A stretch of 64,000 bases of DNA from Lewinellaceae bacterium (GCA_016719605.1 JADJYW010000015.1:265373-329372); one strand, 5' to 3'; positions 1 through 9,880 are shown, numbered from the stretch's first letter. A program made the numbers and translations. The notes: generated by a model not told the origin, from the letters alone.

Positions 1-3000
1 ACTTGTACAAAGTACATGCCTCTCGGCAAATTGGCTGTGCGCAGGGGCAGGCGCTCCGCACCGGCAGGCAGGAAGGTTTCTTGTATCATTTGCCCGGCGC
101 TGTTGTAAAGCGCTACCTGCATTTGATCCCGCAGGGGCGCATCCGTTGCTACCCAGACCACGTCGTTCGCCGGATTGGGGAACAGCCGGAAATCGAAGGC
201 TGCCTGCCCCGGTTCGTTGGTGCCCACAGGCGGCGGCTGGATACTAAAGCGCGGTGTACCGAAGAAACCGCCGTCGCCGTCGGCAACCATGAAGTAAAAT
301 CCGTCGGAGGTATAGGCGCCGCCATAGTCGAAAAAGCGCAGGGCGCCGTTGTCTATGTCGGACTGCGTAAACTGGGCGCCAGGTTGCAGCGGCGCGGACC
401 AGTTCAGCGCCAGGTGGCCGTGTTCGGGTACCGTGAGCAGGGTGAAAATCAACTGGCTGTGCGTGTTGTCGGCATCGTCCACCAGCAGCAGATCGGGCGC
501 AACGACGCGGTTGTTGCCCGGCTCCACATAGAGGGGGTTATTGTTGACCAAATAGGGCGGGCTGAGGGTCACATCGGAACAAAATTCGAGGCGAAAAGCC
601 TGGAAAGTACCGCCGCCGCCAATCTGGGTGTCCTTGGCACGCAACGTCCAGGCGCCGGTTGAGTTTTGGCCGGTAAAGGCAGCCAGCGGTTCCTGCGGGC
701 GGTAGGCAAGGCCCGTGTTGGGTGGCGGACACAAAAATGTCCCGGGCGCTTCGTCGGTGAGGCGCAGGTTAAAAGACCCGTTGAAATTGCCGCACTTGGC
801 CGACCAAAGTACCACCTCGGTGCCTTGTGGACTAATGAGGCGCACATCCAGGTCTTTGAAAAACTCGTGGTAGCCTTTTAACTGGCGAATCTCCATGTTT
901 TTGATCGGGCCGCCGGCAAGTACCGTGATGGTAGACTCGATAGTCGGCGTACCATTGGAGGTCATGCTTTTCGGCAGGTCGGTGGCTTCCCACTGAAAGC
1001 ATTTTTCAGCGAACGTAGAGAAGAAATACGGCTCGGTCCAGCTGTGGGCGCCGCACTCGTTTTTAGGCCGAACCCGCCAGAAGTAGGGGGTGTTTTTGGC
1101 CAAAAACACGGGCACCTTGAAACTGTCCAGCGTGGTGCTGGTGGCGGATGCCAGAATGGTGCCGGGCGCGAAGGAGGGGCTGCTTGCAAACTGCACATCG
1201 TAGGTGAGTGCATCAAGGCCGCGATTCCAGTACAGGGTTTGGTTCAGGTCCAGTTCGGTGTCGCCGTTGGCCGGAGCGAGGAGCGCGAGCGCGGAAAAGT
1301 CGTTGCGGATCGTGGTCAGCACGATGGGGCGCAGGATGGGCGCCGCGCCGGCTACGGTGGCCCGCAGCGTCAGGACGAAGGTCTGCTCCACCTGTACCTG
1401 GGAAAGATCGAGCGTCAGCGTAGCGCTTTCGCCGGGATGCAGGGTGGTGGCGCTGAACGAAGCCGTGATGTTGGCCGGCAGCGATCCGTCTATTTCGAGG
1501 CTGACGGGGCTGCTGAATCCCAGCACGCCGGCGGTTGCGATTTCCACCTGATGCGTTGCGGGCAGGCACAAGATGCCGCTGTCATTGTTGAGGCTTACGG
1601 TGGCCGAGGGTTGTGTGGGTTGTTTGATGGTGAAGTTTCGGTTGGAAATATCGAAAAATACATTGTCGTAGCCATCCACGCGTATGCGTGCCTGCGTCGT
1701 GGGCAGGTCGGGCACGCGCACAAAGTGACTCCCGTCGTTGCCCGCGCGTTCGGCGAGTGTGATCGGGTAAGTGAGGCCGCCGTCGGTGCTCAGGCGGATG
1801 TTGACGTGCGAACAGTTGACCGGCGCTTTGTCGGTGTTGGCCACATCCCAGCGCACTTCGGTGTACTCGCCGATGTTCCAGGAGTCGGTGACCTCGTTGG
1901 GGTATTGCACTACGAACGGCCCGGCGGCGCCCCAGGCCTGAAACGCCACATCGGCCGAAGCCACACCGCCGCCGCCGCTGCGGTTGTCGCGCACGGTGAG
2001 TTTGAACGTGAGGTCACGGGTATAGGTGGGCAGCAGTTCGCGCGGGTCAGTCGTACCGTTCAGGATGGTGGTGAGTTGCGGGAAATAACGGTTGGTGACC
2101 GACACCGCAGGGCGGGTGCGGAAGATGGGCGAACTGGCCACCTGTGTGCCCAGCGGTGTCTCCGGGCCGAGGTCCATTTCCTCCCAGCAGTAGGTCAACG
2201 CGTCGCCATCAGGGTCGGTGGCGCTGCCGTCCAGTTCAAACGGCGTGCCGATGGGGATGAAGAAATTGCCAGGGTAGGACAGGGTGACGGTCGGTTCAGT
2301 ATTGGTCGTTTCGATATTCAGTCCGCACTGGGAGTCTGCCTCAAAGTCGAGGGATTTGCGCATTTCCTGGATGGATCCGCCGTGGAAATACAGGTCGGCG
2401 CCGCCCTGCACATTGTCGCTGCCACAACCACCCACATACGACATGATGGTACTGCCGCTGCCGGGTTCGTAGGCGGTGAGTGGTGCGCGCTGGTCGGGAG
2501 CGCCTCCTCCGCAGCGGTTCCAGGTGTGGTTGCCGCCAATTTGGTGGCCGAGTTCCTGGCAAGCCACATAGATAAATCCTGCGCCATAAGCACCGCTGCC
2601 TGACGTGCAGCCGAGCCATTTGCTGTTTTGGCAAATCACGCCCAGGCCGCCCACCCCGCCGCCGCCGCGGGCAAAAACGTGTCCGACATCGTAGCCGTTG
2701 GGTGTCACGCCCGCCATGGCTAAGGCCTGTTGGTTTTGGCCGGCCAGAGCGCCGTTGTCCGGCCCGGAGAACGGGTCCGTGGCGGCGTTCAAAAATATGG
2801 TGAGCAAGGTGGCTTGTACCAGTTGGAAGCGCAGGGCGAAGTCGCGCTCGTAAGGCACATTGATCAAATTCACATACTCGGCAAGGGCCGAGAACACGAG
2901 CTGTTTGTCCCCGCCATGATCCTGCGCAAACTCGCCGGTAGTGGAGATGACAAGTTTGTATTGTTTCAATTTTATCGGCGCCAGTTGCGTTCCGCGTTCG

Positions 3001-3447
3001 GCTACGGCGGGCGGAACATAAAGCGACGTTTTATCCGCCGGCCAGACCGGATTCGCGAGCACCTCGCGCGGGCCTTGCGGCAATGCCTCGGCGGGTATGT
3101 CCCCGGCATCATACACCATGTAAAACATATCCTGTCCCCAGGCGTACGGCTCGATGAACGCCACGCCCATATCCGGCCGAACCACCATGGCTCGGAAGCC
3201 GCGCAAGGTGTGGCTGAGGCGCACAGTCTTGCCCTTGTTGGTCAGGGATTCGCCGGCGAATGTGCGCACGAAAGGCGCTTGTGCAGCCAGTTCGGGTTCC
3301 ATGATGGATATTTCCCAAACGGAAAATTCCTCGACCGTGCCGTCGGCCATGGCTTTCCGAAACGGATTTGAAAAAATTGGGAGCGGCTGTTTGAGCCGAC
3401 AAGAGCGTGCTGAAAAAAAAGCAGCAGAGCAGGGTACAAAAACGCAT
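1..3447 (-). CDS. T9SS-exported reprolysin-like metalloprotease homologue, 3' end cut by window, frameshifted near start
   Basis: Secreted multidomain protein related to the M12B/reprolysin-like zinc proteases of Bacteroidota. In order: signal peptide (MRFCTLLCC at 3447, probable cleavage after LLSAQ); protease domain; Ig/Fn3-like segments (about 2330-960); a proprotein-convertase P domain (about 945-570); a CSPG/cadherin-like repeat (about 560-300); and a T9SS type A sorting domain (FRLFPNPAND) that runs into the left edge, so only the last few residues are missing. The zinc site reads QELGHQIGGNH (2558-2526): the first histidine of HExxHxxGxxH is glutamine, so activity is doubtful. The signal peptide is in one frame and everything after about 3371 in another; one A too many in the run 3371-3376 would explain it. 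If the shift is real, the first start in the main frame is ATG at 3350, without export signal. The frame is open from 3350 to the edge. Confidence 0.8.
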
Positions 3448-3652
3448 GGCGGTGATGAATGATAAACGATGAGTGAAGCGTATTCCAAGGACTGGAAATG
3501 CTGGTTGGGGCGAAAGGTAAGGCTTCCCGGCCTGGCAGAGGCCGGCGTGCCGCCCGTCTCTTGGCAAAAAGACGGCAAAGCATGCGTTTTATGGCCCCGC
3601 CCGGTCTCAACCCGGCTGCGTAGCCATGTTTTGCTCTGAAAACAATCGGCCC

Positions 3653-5059
3653 TCAAATATGCAACGCCCTGTTCCCAGTTGCTGCCAGCGCCGCTTCTTT
3701 GAATGCTTCGGTATACGTCGGGTGGGCATGGCTCATGCGGGCGGCATCTTCGGCAGAGGCGCGAAACTCCATGAGCGCTACGCCTTCGGCGATCATATCG
3801 GCAGCACGGGCGCCCACAATGTGTACGCCGAGTATCTCGTCGGTTTCCTTGTGCGCGATCACTTTCACCATGCCGTCGAGGTCCATGCTGGCGCGGGCGC
3901 GGCCCAGAGCGCGGAAGGGAAATTTGCCGGATTTGAACGGTACGCCTTTTTCTTTGAGTTCCTCCTCGGTGTAGCCCACGGCGGCTACTTCGGGCCAGGT
4001 GTACACGACACCCGGGATGAGGTGGTAGTGGATATGCGGTTTTTGTCCGGCTATGGTTTCGGCCACAAACACACCCTCTTCTTCGGCTTTGTGCGCCAGC
4101 ATGGCGCCCCTTACTACGTCGCCGATGGCATAAATGCCGGGCACAGTGGTTTCCAGATGGTCGTTCACCGGGATGCGGCCTTTTTCGTCGGGTATGATGC
4201 CGATGTTTTCCAGACCAAGGCTATCGGTGTAGGGCCGGCGACCGATAGCTACGAGGCAGTAGTCTACATCAAAATTCAACACTTTGGAGTCGTCATCGCG
4301 GCTTTTGGCAGTCACCTTGACTTTGGTGGCCGAGGGTTTCACCTCCGTGACGGCGTGGCGCAGGTGGAACTGCATGCCCAGGCCCTTGAGGCTTTTCATG
4401 AGTTCGCGGCTGCAATCGGCGTCCATCGTGGGAATGATGCGGTCGAGGTATTCGACCACGGTAACTTCAGTGCCGAGGCGGGCATATACGCTGCCGAGCT
4501 CCAGTCCGATGACCCCGCCGCCGATGACGAGCATGCTACCGGGTACCTTTTCGATGTTCAGCGCCTCGGTGCTGGTGATGACGCGCTTTTTGTTGTAGTT
4601 AAAACCGGCGGGCACGATGGGTTTGGAGCCGGTGGCAATGATGGCGCGGCGACTGTCTATCTCAACACTGGCGCCGTCTGCCTGGGCAATTTTGATGCGA
4701 TTTGGGGCGACAAACGAACCGTGGCCGTAGTACACATCAATTTTGTTTTTCTTCATCAGAAACTCCACGCCCTTGTTGTTGTCCAGCACCACCTGGTTTT
4801 TGCGCTGGACCATCTGCGGCATATTCACCGCGAGGTCTTTGAGATCAATACCGTGGGTTTTGAACGTGTGGCGGGCATTGTGGAAATGCTCCGAGGAGTC
4901 AAGCAGGGCTTTGGACGGGATGCAACCCACATTGAGGCAAGTGCCGCCCAGCACCGGATAGCGTTCGATAATGGCGGTTTTCATGCCCAGTTGGGCGCAA
5001 CGAATGGCGGCTACATATCCGCCGGGGCCGGAGCCAATGATAGTAACGTCGTATTGCAT
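3653..5059 (-). CDS. lpdA: Dihydrolipoyl dehydrogenase
   Basis: FAD-dependent E3 subunit that reoxidises the lipoyl groups of the 2-oxoacid dehydrogenase complexes (pyruvate, 2-oxoglutarate) and of glycine cleavage, passing electrons to NAD+. The 468-residue length is normal. Seen: the N-terminal FAD motif GSGPGG (residues 9-14), the redox-active disulfide in GGTCLNVGCIPSK (Cys41 and Cys46), a second nucleotide-binding motif VIGGGVIGLE, the FAD motif YAIGDVVRG, and the C-terminal active-site motif HAHPTYTE of the dimer partner. It starts with ATG at 5059, just downstream of a tandem repeat block. No other complex subunit is adjacent, so it is probably transcribed alone. The family assignment is firm. 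Confidence 0.97.
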   Translation of the reverse strand: MQYDVTIIGSGPGGYVAAIRCAQLGMKTAIIERYPVLGGTCLNVGCIPSKALLDSSEHFHNARHTFKTHGIDLKDLAVNMPQMVQRKNQVVLDNNKGVEFLMKKNKIDVYYGHGSFVAPNRIKIAQADGASVEIDSRRAIIATGSKPIVPAGFNYNKKRVITSTEALNIEKVPGSMLVIGGGVIGLELGSVYARLGTEVTVVEYLDRIIPTMDADCSRELMKSLKGLGMQFHLRHAVTEVKPSATKVKVTAKSRDDDSKVLNFDVDYCLVAIGRRPYTDSLGLENIGIIPDEKGRIPVNDHLETTVPGIYAIGDVVRGAMLAHKAEEEGVFVAETIAGQKPHIHYHLIPGVVYTWPEVAAVGYTEEELKEKGVPFKSGKFPFRALGRARASMDLDGMVKVIAHKETDEILGVHIVGARAADMIAEGVALMEFRASAEDAARMSHAHPTYTEAFKEAALAATGNRALHI

Positions 5060-5087
5060 GAATGTACAGGTTGAGGTGGTTGAGGGT

Positions 5088-5150
5088 TTCTGGTTAGAAG
5101 GTTTCTGGTTAGAAGGTTTCTGGTTAGAAGGTTTCTGGTTGAGAGGTTTG
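5088..5150. repeat. 15-bp tandem repeat, GGTTAGAAGG family
   Basis: Four near-identical copies of a 15-bp unit (tttctggttagaagg) lie immediately upstream of lpdA. Related GGTTRGAAGG sequence occurs in four other gaps or gene ends of this window (31743-31790, 38408-38466, 49690-49745, 57168-57316). No coding potential is apparent. Confidence 0.8.
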
Positions 5151-5183
5151 AGCGCCGCATTTCAAGGCCCAAAAAACCGACGC

Positions 5184-5222
5184 AACTCAAAACTCGCAAC
5201 TCAAAACTCAAAACTCAAAACT
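5184..5222. repeat. AAAACTC heptanucleotide tandem repeat
   Basis: Consecutive copies of a 7-bp unit (ctcaaaa, with one ctcgcaa variant) between ricT and lpdA, touching the ricT stop codon. A diverged relative of the same repeat sits inside the coding region of holB at 7896-7932. Confidence 0.75.
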
Positions 5223-6873
5223 ACTTGTCTCCCCCCCTGGGGCCTTTACCCCGGAACCGGCGTTTGTCGCGCCCGCGGTTGCCACCGCCGGTGCTGCCAT
5301 CACCGGGTTTTTGGGTTGGGCTATCGGCGTCGCCCTCTTTCCTGGGCGGCGCAGGTGGTTGCTGTTGCGGCGGGCGCTCCGGACGGTTTTCCGGGGTACG
5401 TTCCGGACGTTCCGGGCGGTTCTGCGGTGGGCGCTCCGGACGGTTTTCCGGGGTGCGTTCCGGGCGTTCCGGCCGGTTCTGCGGCGGGCGCTCCGGGCGG
5501 TTTTCCGGGGTGCGTTCCGGGCGTTCCGGGCGGTTCTGCGGCGGGCGCTCCGGGCGGTTTTCCGGGGTGCGTTCCGGGCGGCCCTGGCGGTTGTCGGGGC
5601 GCTGCTGTGGCGGGCGCTCCGAGCGGTTTCCGCCGCCCTGGCGCTGGTCGCCGCGGCGTTGGGGGGAGCGGGAGCGGTCGGCCTGACCGGCTTTTTCTAC
5701 GGCGGAAGCGAGGCTCTCGTCGGCACGACCGGTGCGTTTTTTCTTGCGCTTTTTCTTGCGCTTCTCCATCGGCAGCTGGATCACATTGTCCACGCTTTCG
5801 TAGTCGTGCTGTTCCTCCTCGTCTGTTTCTTCAATGACCGGCGGTGGGGCCATGGCGAGGATATCGTCCAGGCTGGCCGGTATTTCGCCCTGTTTGATCA
5901 GGTCGAGCGCTTCCCACACCTGATCTACATGCAGGGAATAGAATTTCCCGCGATCCTCGGCGTAGGTGTAAAACATGAGGCGTTTGAACACATCTGTTTT
6001 GATCAAAATGGCTAAGCCGGCGCGTGTTTTTATACGTTCGGCCTTGTCGGGAAAATCCTCCAGCGCATCAATATAAGTATCCAGTTCGTAGTTGAGACAG
6101 CACTTGAGGCGGCCGCACATACCGGAAAGTTTGGTCTGGTTGATCGCCAGATTTTGGTAGCGGGCAGCGGCCGTGTTCACACTTTTGAACTCGGTGAGCC
6201 AGGTGGAGCAGCACAGTTCGCGGCCGCAGTTGCCCAGTCCGCCGATACGCGCCGATTCCTGCCGGGCGCCAATCTGGCGCATTTCAATTTTCACCTTGAA
6301 CTCCCGGGCGTAGTGGCGGATCAGTTCGCGGAAATCCACACGCCCGTCGGCAGTGTAGTAAAACGTGCATTTGCGTCCGTCGCCCTGAAATTCCACGTCG
6401 CCGACTTTCATATTCAGATCAAGCGTACGGGCGATGGCTCGGGCGCGGATCATAAAATCGCGTTCCTGTTTGCGCAACTCGTCGAGGCGCTCCAGATCGC
6501 GGTCGTGCGCCTTGCGGATGATGGCTTGTTGTTTGGCATCGTTGCGCACGCGTTTGCGCTTCATCTGCATGCGCACCAATTCGCCGGAGAGCGTGATGGT
6601 GCCCACATCGTAGCCGCCGGAGGCCGATTCGACGAGCACCCAGTCGCCGGTCATGGCACGCGAGTGCGCCGGGTTTTTGAAAAACTCCTTGCGCGAGCCA
6701 TTTTTGAAGCTCACTTCCACGACGTCGAACGGCTTGGTATCCTGAATGCCAATTGCCGAAATCCAGTCGTAGGTATTGTGTCGGTTGCAGCCTCCCGTAG
6801 CACAGCCGCCGTTGGATTGGCAGCCGGATACGGAGTCTTTACCGGTGGAACAAGAACAGCCTATGCAGCCCAT
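5221..6873 (-). CDS. ricT: PSP1-domain protein, RicT-like, with a repetitive Arg/Pro-rich tail
   Basis: 550 residues. The core is a PSP1 domain like that of Bacillus RicT (YaaT), a subunit of an iron-sulfur-containing regulatory complex. Cysteine motifs include CGRELCCSTW and GMCGRLKCCLNYE in the core, plus a cysteine-rich N terminus (Cys3, 6, 8, 18, 24, 29). The last ~170 residues are low complexity and strongly basic, with a 19-residue unit (RPERTPENRPERPPQNRPE) repeated almost exactly (57 bp per unit, about 5380-5610), then a Gly/Arg/Lys-rich end (GGNRGRDKRRFRGKG) of the kind found in nucleic-acid-binding tails. The gene follows holB on the same strand, a pairing common in Bacteroidota. 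The role in Bacteroidota is not established; RNA binding by the tail is my inference. Confidence 0.88.
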   Translation of the reverse strand: MGCIGCSCSTGKDSVSGCQSNGGCATGGCNRHNTYDWISAIGIQDTKPFDVVEVSFKNGSRKEFFKNPAHSRAMTGDWVLVESASGGYDVGTITLSGELVRMQMKRKRVRNDAKQQAIIRKAHDRDLERLDELRKQERDFMIRARAIARTLDLNMKVGDVEFQGDGRKCTFYYTADGRVDFRELIRHYAREFKVKIEMRQIGARQESARIGGLGNCGRELCCSTWLTEFKSVNTAAARYQNLAINQTKLSGMCGRLKCCLNYELDTYIDALEDFPDKAERIKTRAGLAILIKTDVFKRLMFYTYAEDRGKFYSLHVDQVWEALDLIKQGEIPASLDDILAMAPPPVIEETDEEEQHDYESVDNVIQLPMEKRKKKRKKKRTGRADESLASAVEKAGQADRSRSPQRRGDQRQGGGNRSERPPQQRPDNRQGRPERTPENRPERPPQNRPERPERTPENRPERPPQNRPERPERTPENRPERPPQNRPERPERTPENRPERPPQQQPPAPPRKEGDADSPTQKPGDGSTGGGNRGRDKRRFRGKGPRGGDK

Positions 6874-6929
6874 AGTATTGATTCGATTGGTTCGATTGAT
6901 ATGATTGGTTCGATTGTGTTTTAAACGTG

Positions 6930-6991
6930 TTCGGCGGGTTAAAATCCGCCGGTACTATTTCCTTTCGGCGGGTTAAAGCCCGCCGGTACTT
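6930..6991. repeat. Two copies of a palindromic GGCGGGTTAAA/CCCGCC repeat
   Basis: Two ~27-bp copies (6930-6956 and 6965-6991) of tcggcgggttaaa followed by tccgccggtact or cccgccggtact. Each forms a hairpin with GGCGGG/CCCGCC arms. The second copy includes the last codons and stop of holB, so this repeat encodes the final residues STGGL. It may also act as terminator for holB. Confidence 0.8.
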
Positions 6992-8089
6992 TTCATAATT
7001 CGGTTTACCTGAATGGACGTATCGAGAAAAAGGATTTTCGGGTTTGCGTTTCGTTCGATGAAATAAATGTTGTCGTTCAGGATGCCGGCGAGGCGCGTGA
7101 TCTTTTCAAAATTCAGCACGGAAGCCATGTTTTGGGCGGTTTTGAGTTCTTCGGGGCGGAGGCGCGCGTCGGGGTTTTGGGTGACAACCAAGGCGAGCAA
7201 CTCGCGAAGGAAGTGCAGACCGTAATGCAGGAATTGTTTTTGGTTTTCGCGGCCCAGTTTGGCAAAGGTCTCGGTGCATTTGACCAGTTCCACACCGTTG
7301 CCGCGCCAGCATTTGCGCAGCCAGTCGAGCAGGAAGCCGGCATCATCGTTTTCGGGGGTATCGGCTACGGTCAGCGCCGATTGGAAGTCGCCCTCGGCGA
7401 GGAAGGCAATTTGCCGGGCGCGTTCGGGGTCAAGGCCGCGTTTTTCCTGCAAAGCCACTGCGATATCCTCGTCTTGCAGCGGATCGGTTTTTACGATCTG
7501 GCAGCGGGAGAGGATGGTGGGCAGGATCATGTCGGCATTTTCGGCCACGAGCAGGAAGACAGTCTGTTCGGGTGGTTCTTCAATCAGTTTGAGCAGCCGG
7601 TTTGCCTTCTTTGCCGAGGTATTCGGGCAGCCACATCAGCAGGATTTTGTAGCGCCCCTCAAACACCTTGAGACTCAGTTTTTTGATGATTGCGTTGCAC
7701 TCTTCCTTGGTGATGTTGCCCTGCTTGTTTTCGGCGCCGATGCGCTGGAGCCAGGTATTGGCATCGAGCCAGGGGTTTTCGGTTATAGCCGCGCGCCATT
7801 CTTTGGCAAAGGTGGTGCTGACGGCGTTTGGCCCAACGGTGGGATAGGAAAAATGAATGTCGGGATGCACAAACTGCTCCGCCTTGCGGCAGGCTTTACA
7901 CGTTTCGAGTTTCGAGTTTGGAGTTTGGAGGTGTTCCGGGTTTTCGCACTGGAGTTGTTGGGCAAATTCCAGCGCGAGCGCGAGGGTACCCCACCCGGTT
8001 TTTCCGAGAAACAACAGCGCGTGCGGCACCCGGCCGCTCTGGAGCAGCCGGTGCAGATGTGCCTTGGCGCGTTGTTGTCCGAATGTCAT
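6973..8089 (-). CDS. holB: DNA polymerase III subunit delta' (frameshifted)
   Basis: Clamp-loader delta' subunit, AAA+ fold. The N-terminal part (8089 down to about 7604, MTFGQQRAKAHLHRLL) and the C-terminal part (7548-6973, from MAENADMILPTILSRC) are in different frames. Removing one base from the T run 7601-7603 rejoins them through the conserved stretch RLLKLIEEPPEQTVFLL, giving about 371 residues, the normal size. As usual for delta', the P-loop is degenerate (GKTGWGT, residues 29-35). The CKACRK zinc-cluster region is preceded by EHLQTPNSKLET, whose DNA is a diverged AAACTC-type repeat. The C terminus lies in a palindromic repeat. Because holB is normally essential, a sequencing error is more likely than a real lesion. 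It is followed on the same strand by ricT. Confidence 0.88.
7896..7932. repeat. Diverged AAACTC-type repeat inside holB
   Basis: Several imperfect 7-9 bp units (gtttcga, gtttgga) in the holB reading frame, encoding the segment LQTPNSKLET. The unit resembles the reverse complement of the intergenic repeat at 5184-5222. Confidence 0.6.
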
Positions 8090-8232
8090 GTTGTGTCCGG
8101 CAGGAAGGTTCTGGAAAACCGGCTAAAAAGCCGGAAGGTCAATTTTGGACGCGAAGGTAAGGTGAAACATTGGTTGGCTGGAAACTGGTTCACGGACGCG
8201 GCGTGAAACATCCGCGGCTCACACCCGAATCG

Positions 8233-9255
8233 TCAAGCCCACACCCGGCAACCTTTCGTGCAATTGGTACAGATATCTATTTCGCTGCGGCCTTTCAGGA
8301 TGTTCCGGCGGAATGTCTGGTAGGTGTCGCTTTGCCAGACGGTACGAAACGGCGCAGCCTTCAGGTCGCCGAGCCGGTGTGCGGCATCTTTGTCGAAACA
8401 GCAGGGCACCACCAGCCCGTCCCAGGTGATCACGCAGGCGTGCCAGAGTTTCCAGCAATGGTTGTGCAGGGCGTGGCGCGGCGCCCAGGCGCCGTCGGGT
8501 TGCTCGGCATAGCGCGCATAGCGGGTCTGGAGCGGAATCAGCGGGTTGCCGTTTTGATAATCGTACACCTGCGCAGTTTTCAGTTTCACCTCGTCCACAC
8601 CGATTTCGCGGGCCAGGCGCCGGATATCTTCAATCTGGTGTTCGTTGGGGCGTACCACCAAAAACTGAAAAATAATATGCGGGTGGCGGGCGCGGAGGCG
8701 GCGTTTCCAGGCCACCACATTGCGGGCGCCCTGCAGCACCTGCTCCAGGTTGCCGCCAATCCGGTACTGTTCGTAGGTCTCCTGCGTGGTGCCGTCCACC
8801 GAAATAATGAGGCGGTCCAGACCCGATTCCACGGTTCGTCGCGCATTGTCGTCGTTCAGAAAATGACCGTTCGTGCTGGTCACCGTGAACAGGCCGCGTT
8901 CGTGGGCGTAGCGCACCATGTCGAGAAAATGCGGGTTGATGTAGGGTTCCCCCTGAAAATAGAAATAGAGGTAAAACAGGTCGCGGTGCAGGTCGTCCAC
9001 CAGGCGGCGGAAAAAATCGGTTTTCAGGTTGCCGGTATCCCGGGTGAAAGCCCGCAGTCCGGACGGACACTCCGGGCAGCGCAGGTTGCAGGCGGTGGTA
9101 GGCTCGATGCTGAGCATCACGGGCAGCCCCCACTGTACCGGCTGCCGCGTCCAGCGGGCGAGGTGGTACGAAGCCAGCACCTGAAGCAGGTTCCAGCCGC
9201 GGCGCAGCGTGATTTTTCGGGCAAAGTTCAGGTAGTCGTTCCAGTAGAGTTTCAT
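8233..9255 (-). CDS. Radical SAM protein with SPASM domain
   Basis: 340 residues. The radical SAM cluster motif is CNLRCPEC (Cys56, Cys60, Cys63), which binds the 4Fe-4S cluster that cleaves S-adenosylmethionine. The C-terminal 80 residues are a cysteine-rich SPASM/twitch region (HNHCWKLWHAC, VPCCFDKDAAHRLGD, CTNCTKGC) that would bind further Fe-S clusters. Such enzymes modify peptides, proteins or sugars; the substrate cannot be read from the sequence, and no precursor-peptide gene is visible beside it. It is transcribed away from the 9331 gene across a 75-bp gap that holds the promoter of that gene. The start MKLYWNDYLNFARK is well placed. Confidence 0.9.
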   Translation of the reverse strand: MKLYWNDYLNFARKITLRRGWNLLQVLASYHLARWTRQPVQWGLPVMLSIEPTTACNLRCPECPSGLRAFTRDTGNLKTDFFRRLVDDLHRDLFYLYFYFQGEPYINPHFLDMVRYAHERGLFTVTSTNGHFLNDDNARRTVESGLDRLIISVDGTTQETYEQYRIGGNLEQVLQGARNVVAWKRRLRARHPHIIFQFLVVRPNEHQIEDIRRLAREIGVDEVKLKTAQVYDYQNGNPLIPLQTRYARYAEQPDGAWAPRHALHNHCWKLWHACVITWDGLVVPCCFDKDAAHRLGDLKAAPFRTVWQSDTYQTFRRNILKGRSEIDICTNCTKGCRVWA

Positions 9256-9280
9256 ATCGGGAAGCGAAGTAAAGGCGGGT

Positions 9281-9312
9281 TTTGTCGTTCGCCCGAGTTG
9301 GGCGTACTTTTG
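9281..9312 (+). promoter_or_regulatory. Putative Bacteroidota-type promoter
   Basis: TTTG (9281-9284), a 20-base spacer and TACTTTTG (9305-9312) match the Bacteroidota -33/-7 pattern (TTTG and TAnnTTTG). The start codon at 9331 lies 18 bases further. Confidence 0.6.
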
Positions 9313-9330
9313 CCGGAGAAAAATTGAAAA

Positions 9331-9831
9331 ATGGGTAAATCAAATCAAGCCTTCGGCCAAAAACGGGAGGTTGTCTTGCTGGCGGTCATTGCTATCGCGG
9401 GGGCGGCGGGGTTGCTGATTTTGCAATTTGCACGCAAAACCCCGGCATCCCGCACCGACGAACGCTCCATGGTGCAGTCCGGCGCACAAAAAAATATCGA
9501 TGCCGGCGCCGTGTCGGCACCCATCCAGGCCATTACCGGCGATCTGGTTGTGCGCGACGAAGAGTATCCGGAGGTCGGACAGCCATTTGTGTTCCGCATG
9601 ACCAACTTTTCCCAGGGCGCCATCTACGAACTGGACCCCGGCGACGGCAGCGGCCGCCAGGTATTTCAGGACGGCACGCTGAAGTATATCTATTCGCGTA
9701 CCGGCGATTTTCAGATTTCCCTATGGGCCAAATACGACGGCCAGGAGGTGAAACTCAAGACGATAAACAAAAAAGTGAAGGTGCCTCCCCGCCCGGAAAA
9801 AGTGGAAGTTGCACCGTTTATTGACAATTGA
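9331..9831 (+). CDS. Membrane-anchored protein with PKD-like domain
   Basis: 166 residues of unknown function. A charged N terminus (MGKSNQAFGQKRE) precedes one hydrophobic segment (residues 14-34), so the protein is probably anchored in the inner membrane with the C-terminal part outside. Residues ~70-150 look like a PKD/Ig-like beta-sandwich (YELDPGDGSGRQVFQDG and the later YIYSRTGDFQISLWAKYDG are the usual PKD signposts). The tail is Lys/Pro-rich. A good promoter lies just upstream. The ATP-grasp gene follows after 80 bp on the same strand with its own possible -7 box. No function can be assigned. Confidence 0.75.
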   Translation: MGKSNQAFGQKREVVLLAVIAIAGAAGLLILQFARKTPASRTDERSMVQSGAQKNIDAGAVSAPIQAITGDLVVRDEEYPEVGQPFVFRMTNFSQGAIYELDPGDGSGRQVFQDGTLKYIYSRTGDFQISLWAKYDGQEVKLKTINKKVKVPPRPEKVEVAPFIDN

Positions 9832-9880
9832 AATCAGCCTGCGACTAAGTGCTTCTGAAAGTGGTTTTGTCGCTTGCCTA

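Noticed and set aside
1044..2603. 519-residue plus-strand ORF opposite the metalloprotease gene
   Set aside because: It is a GC-rich shadow of the minus-strand gene; its sequence is Arg/Gly/Val-rich without domains, while the opposite strand encodes a recognisable multidomain protein.
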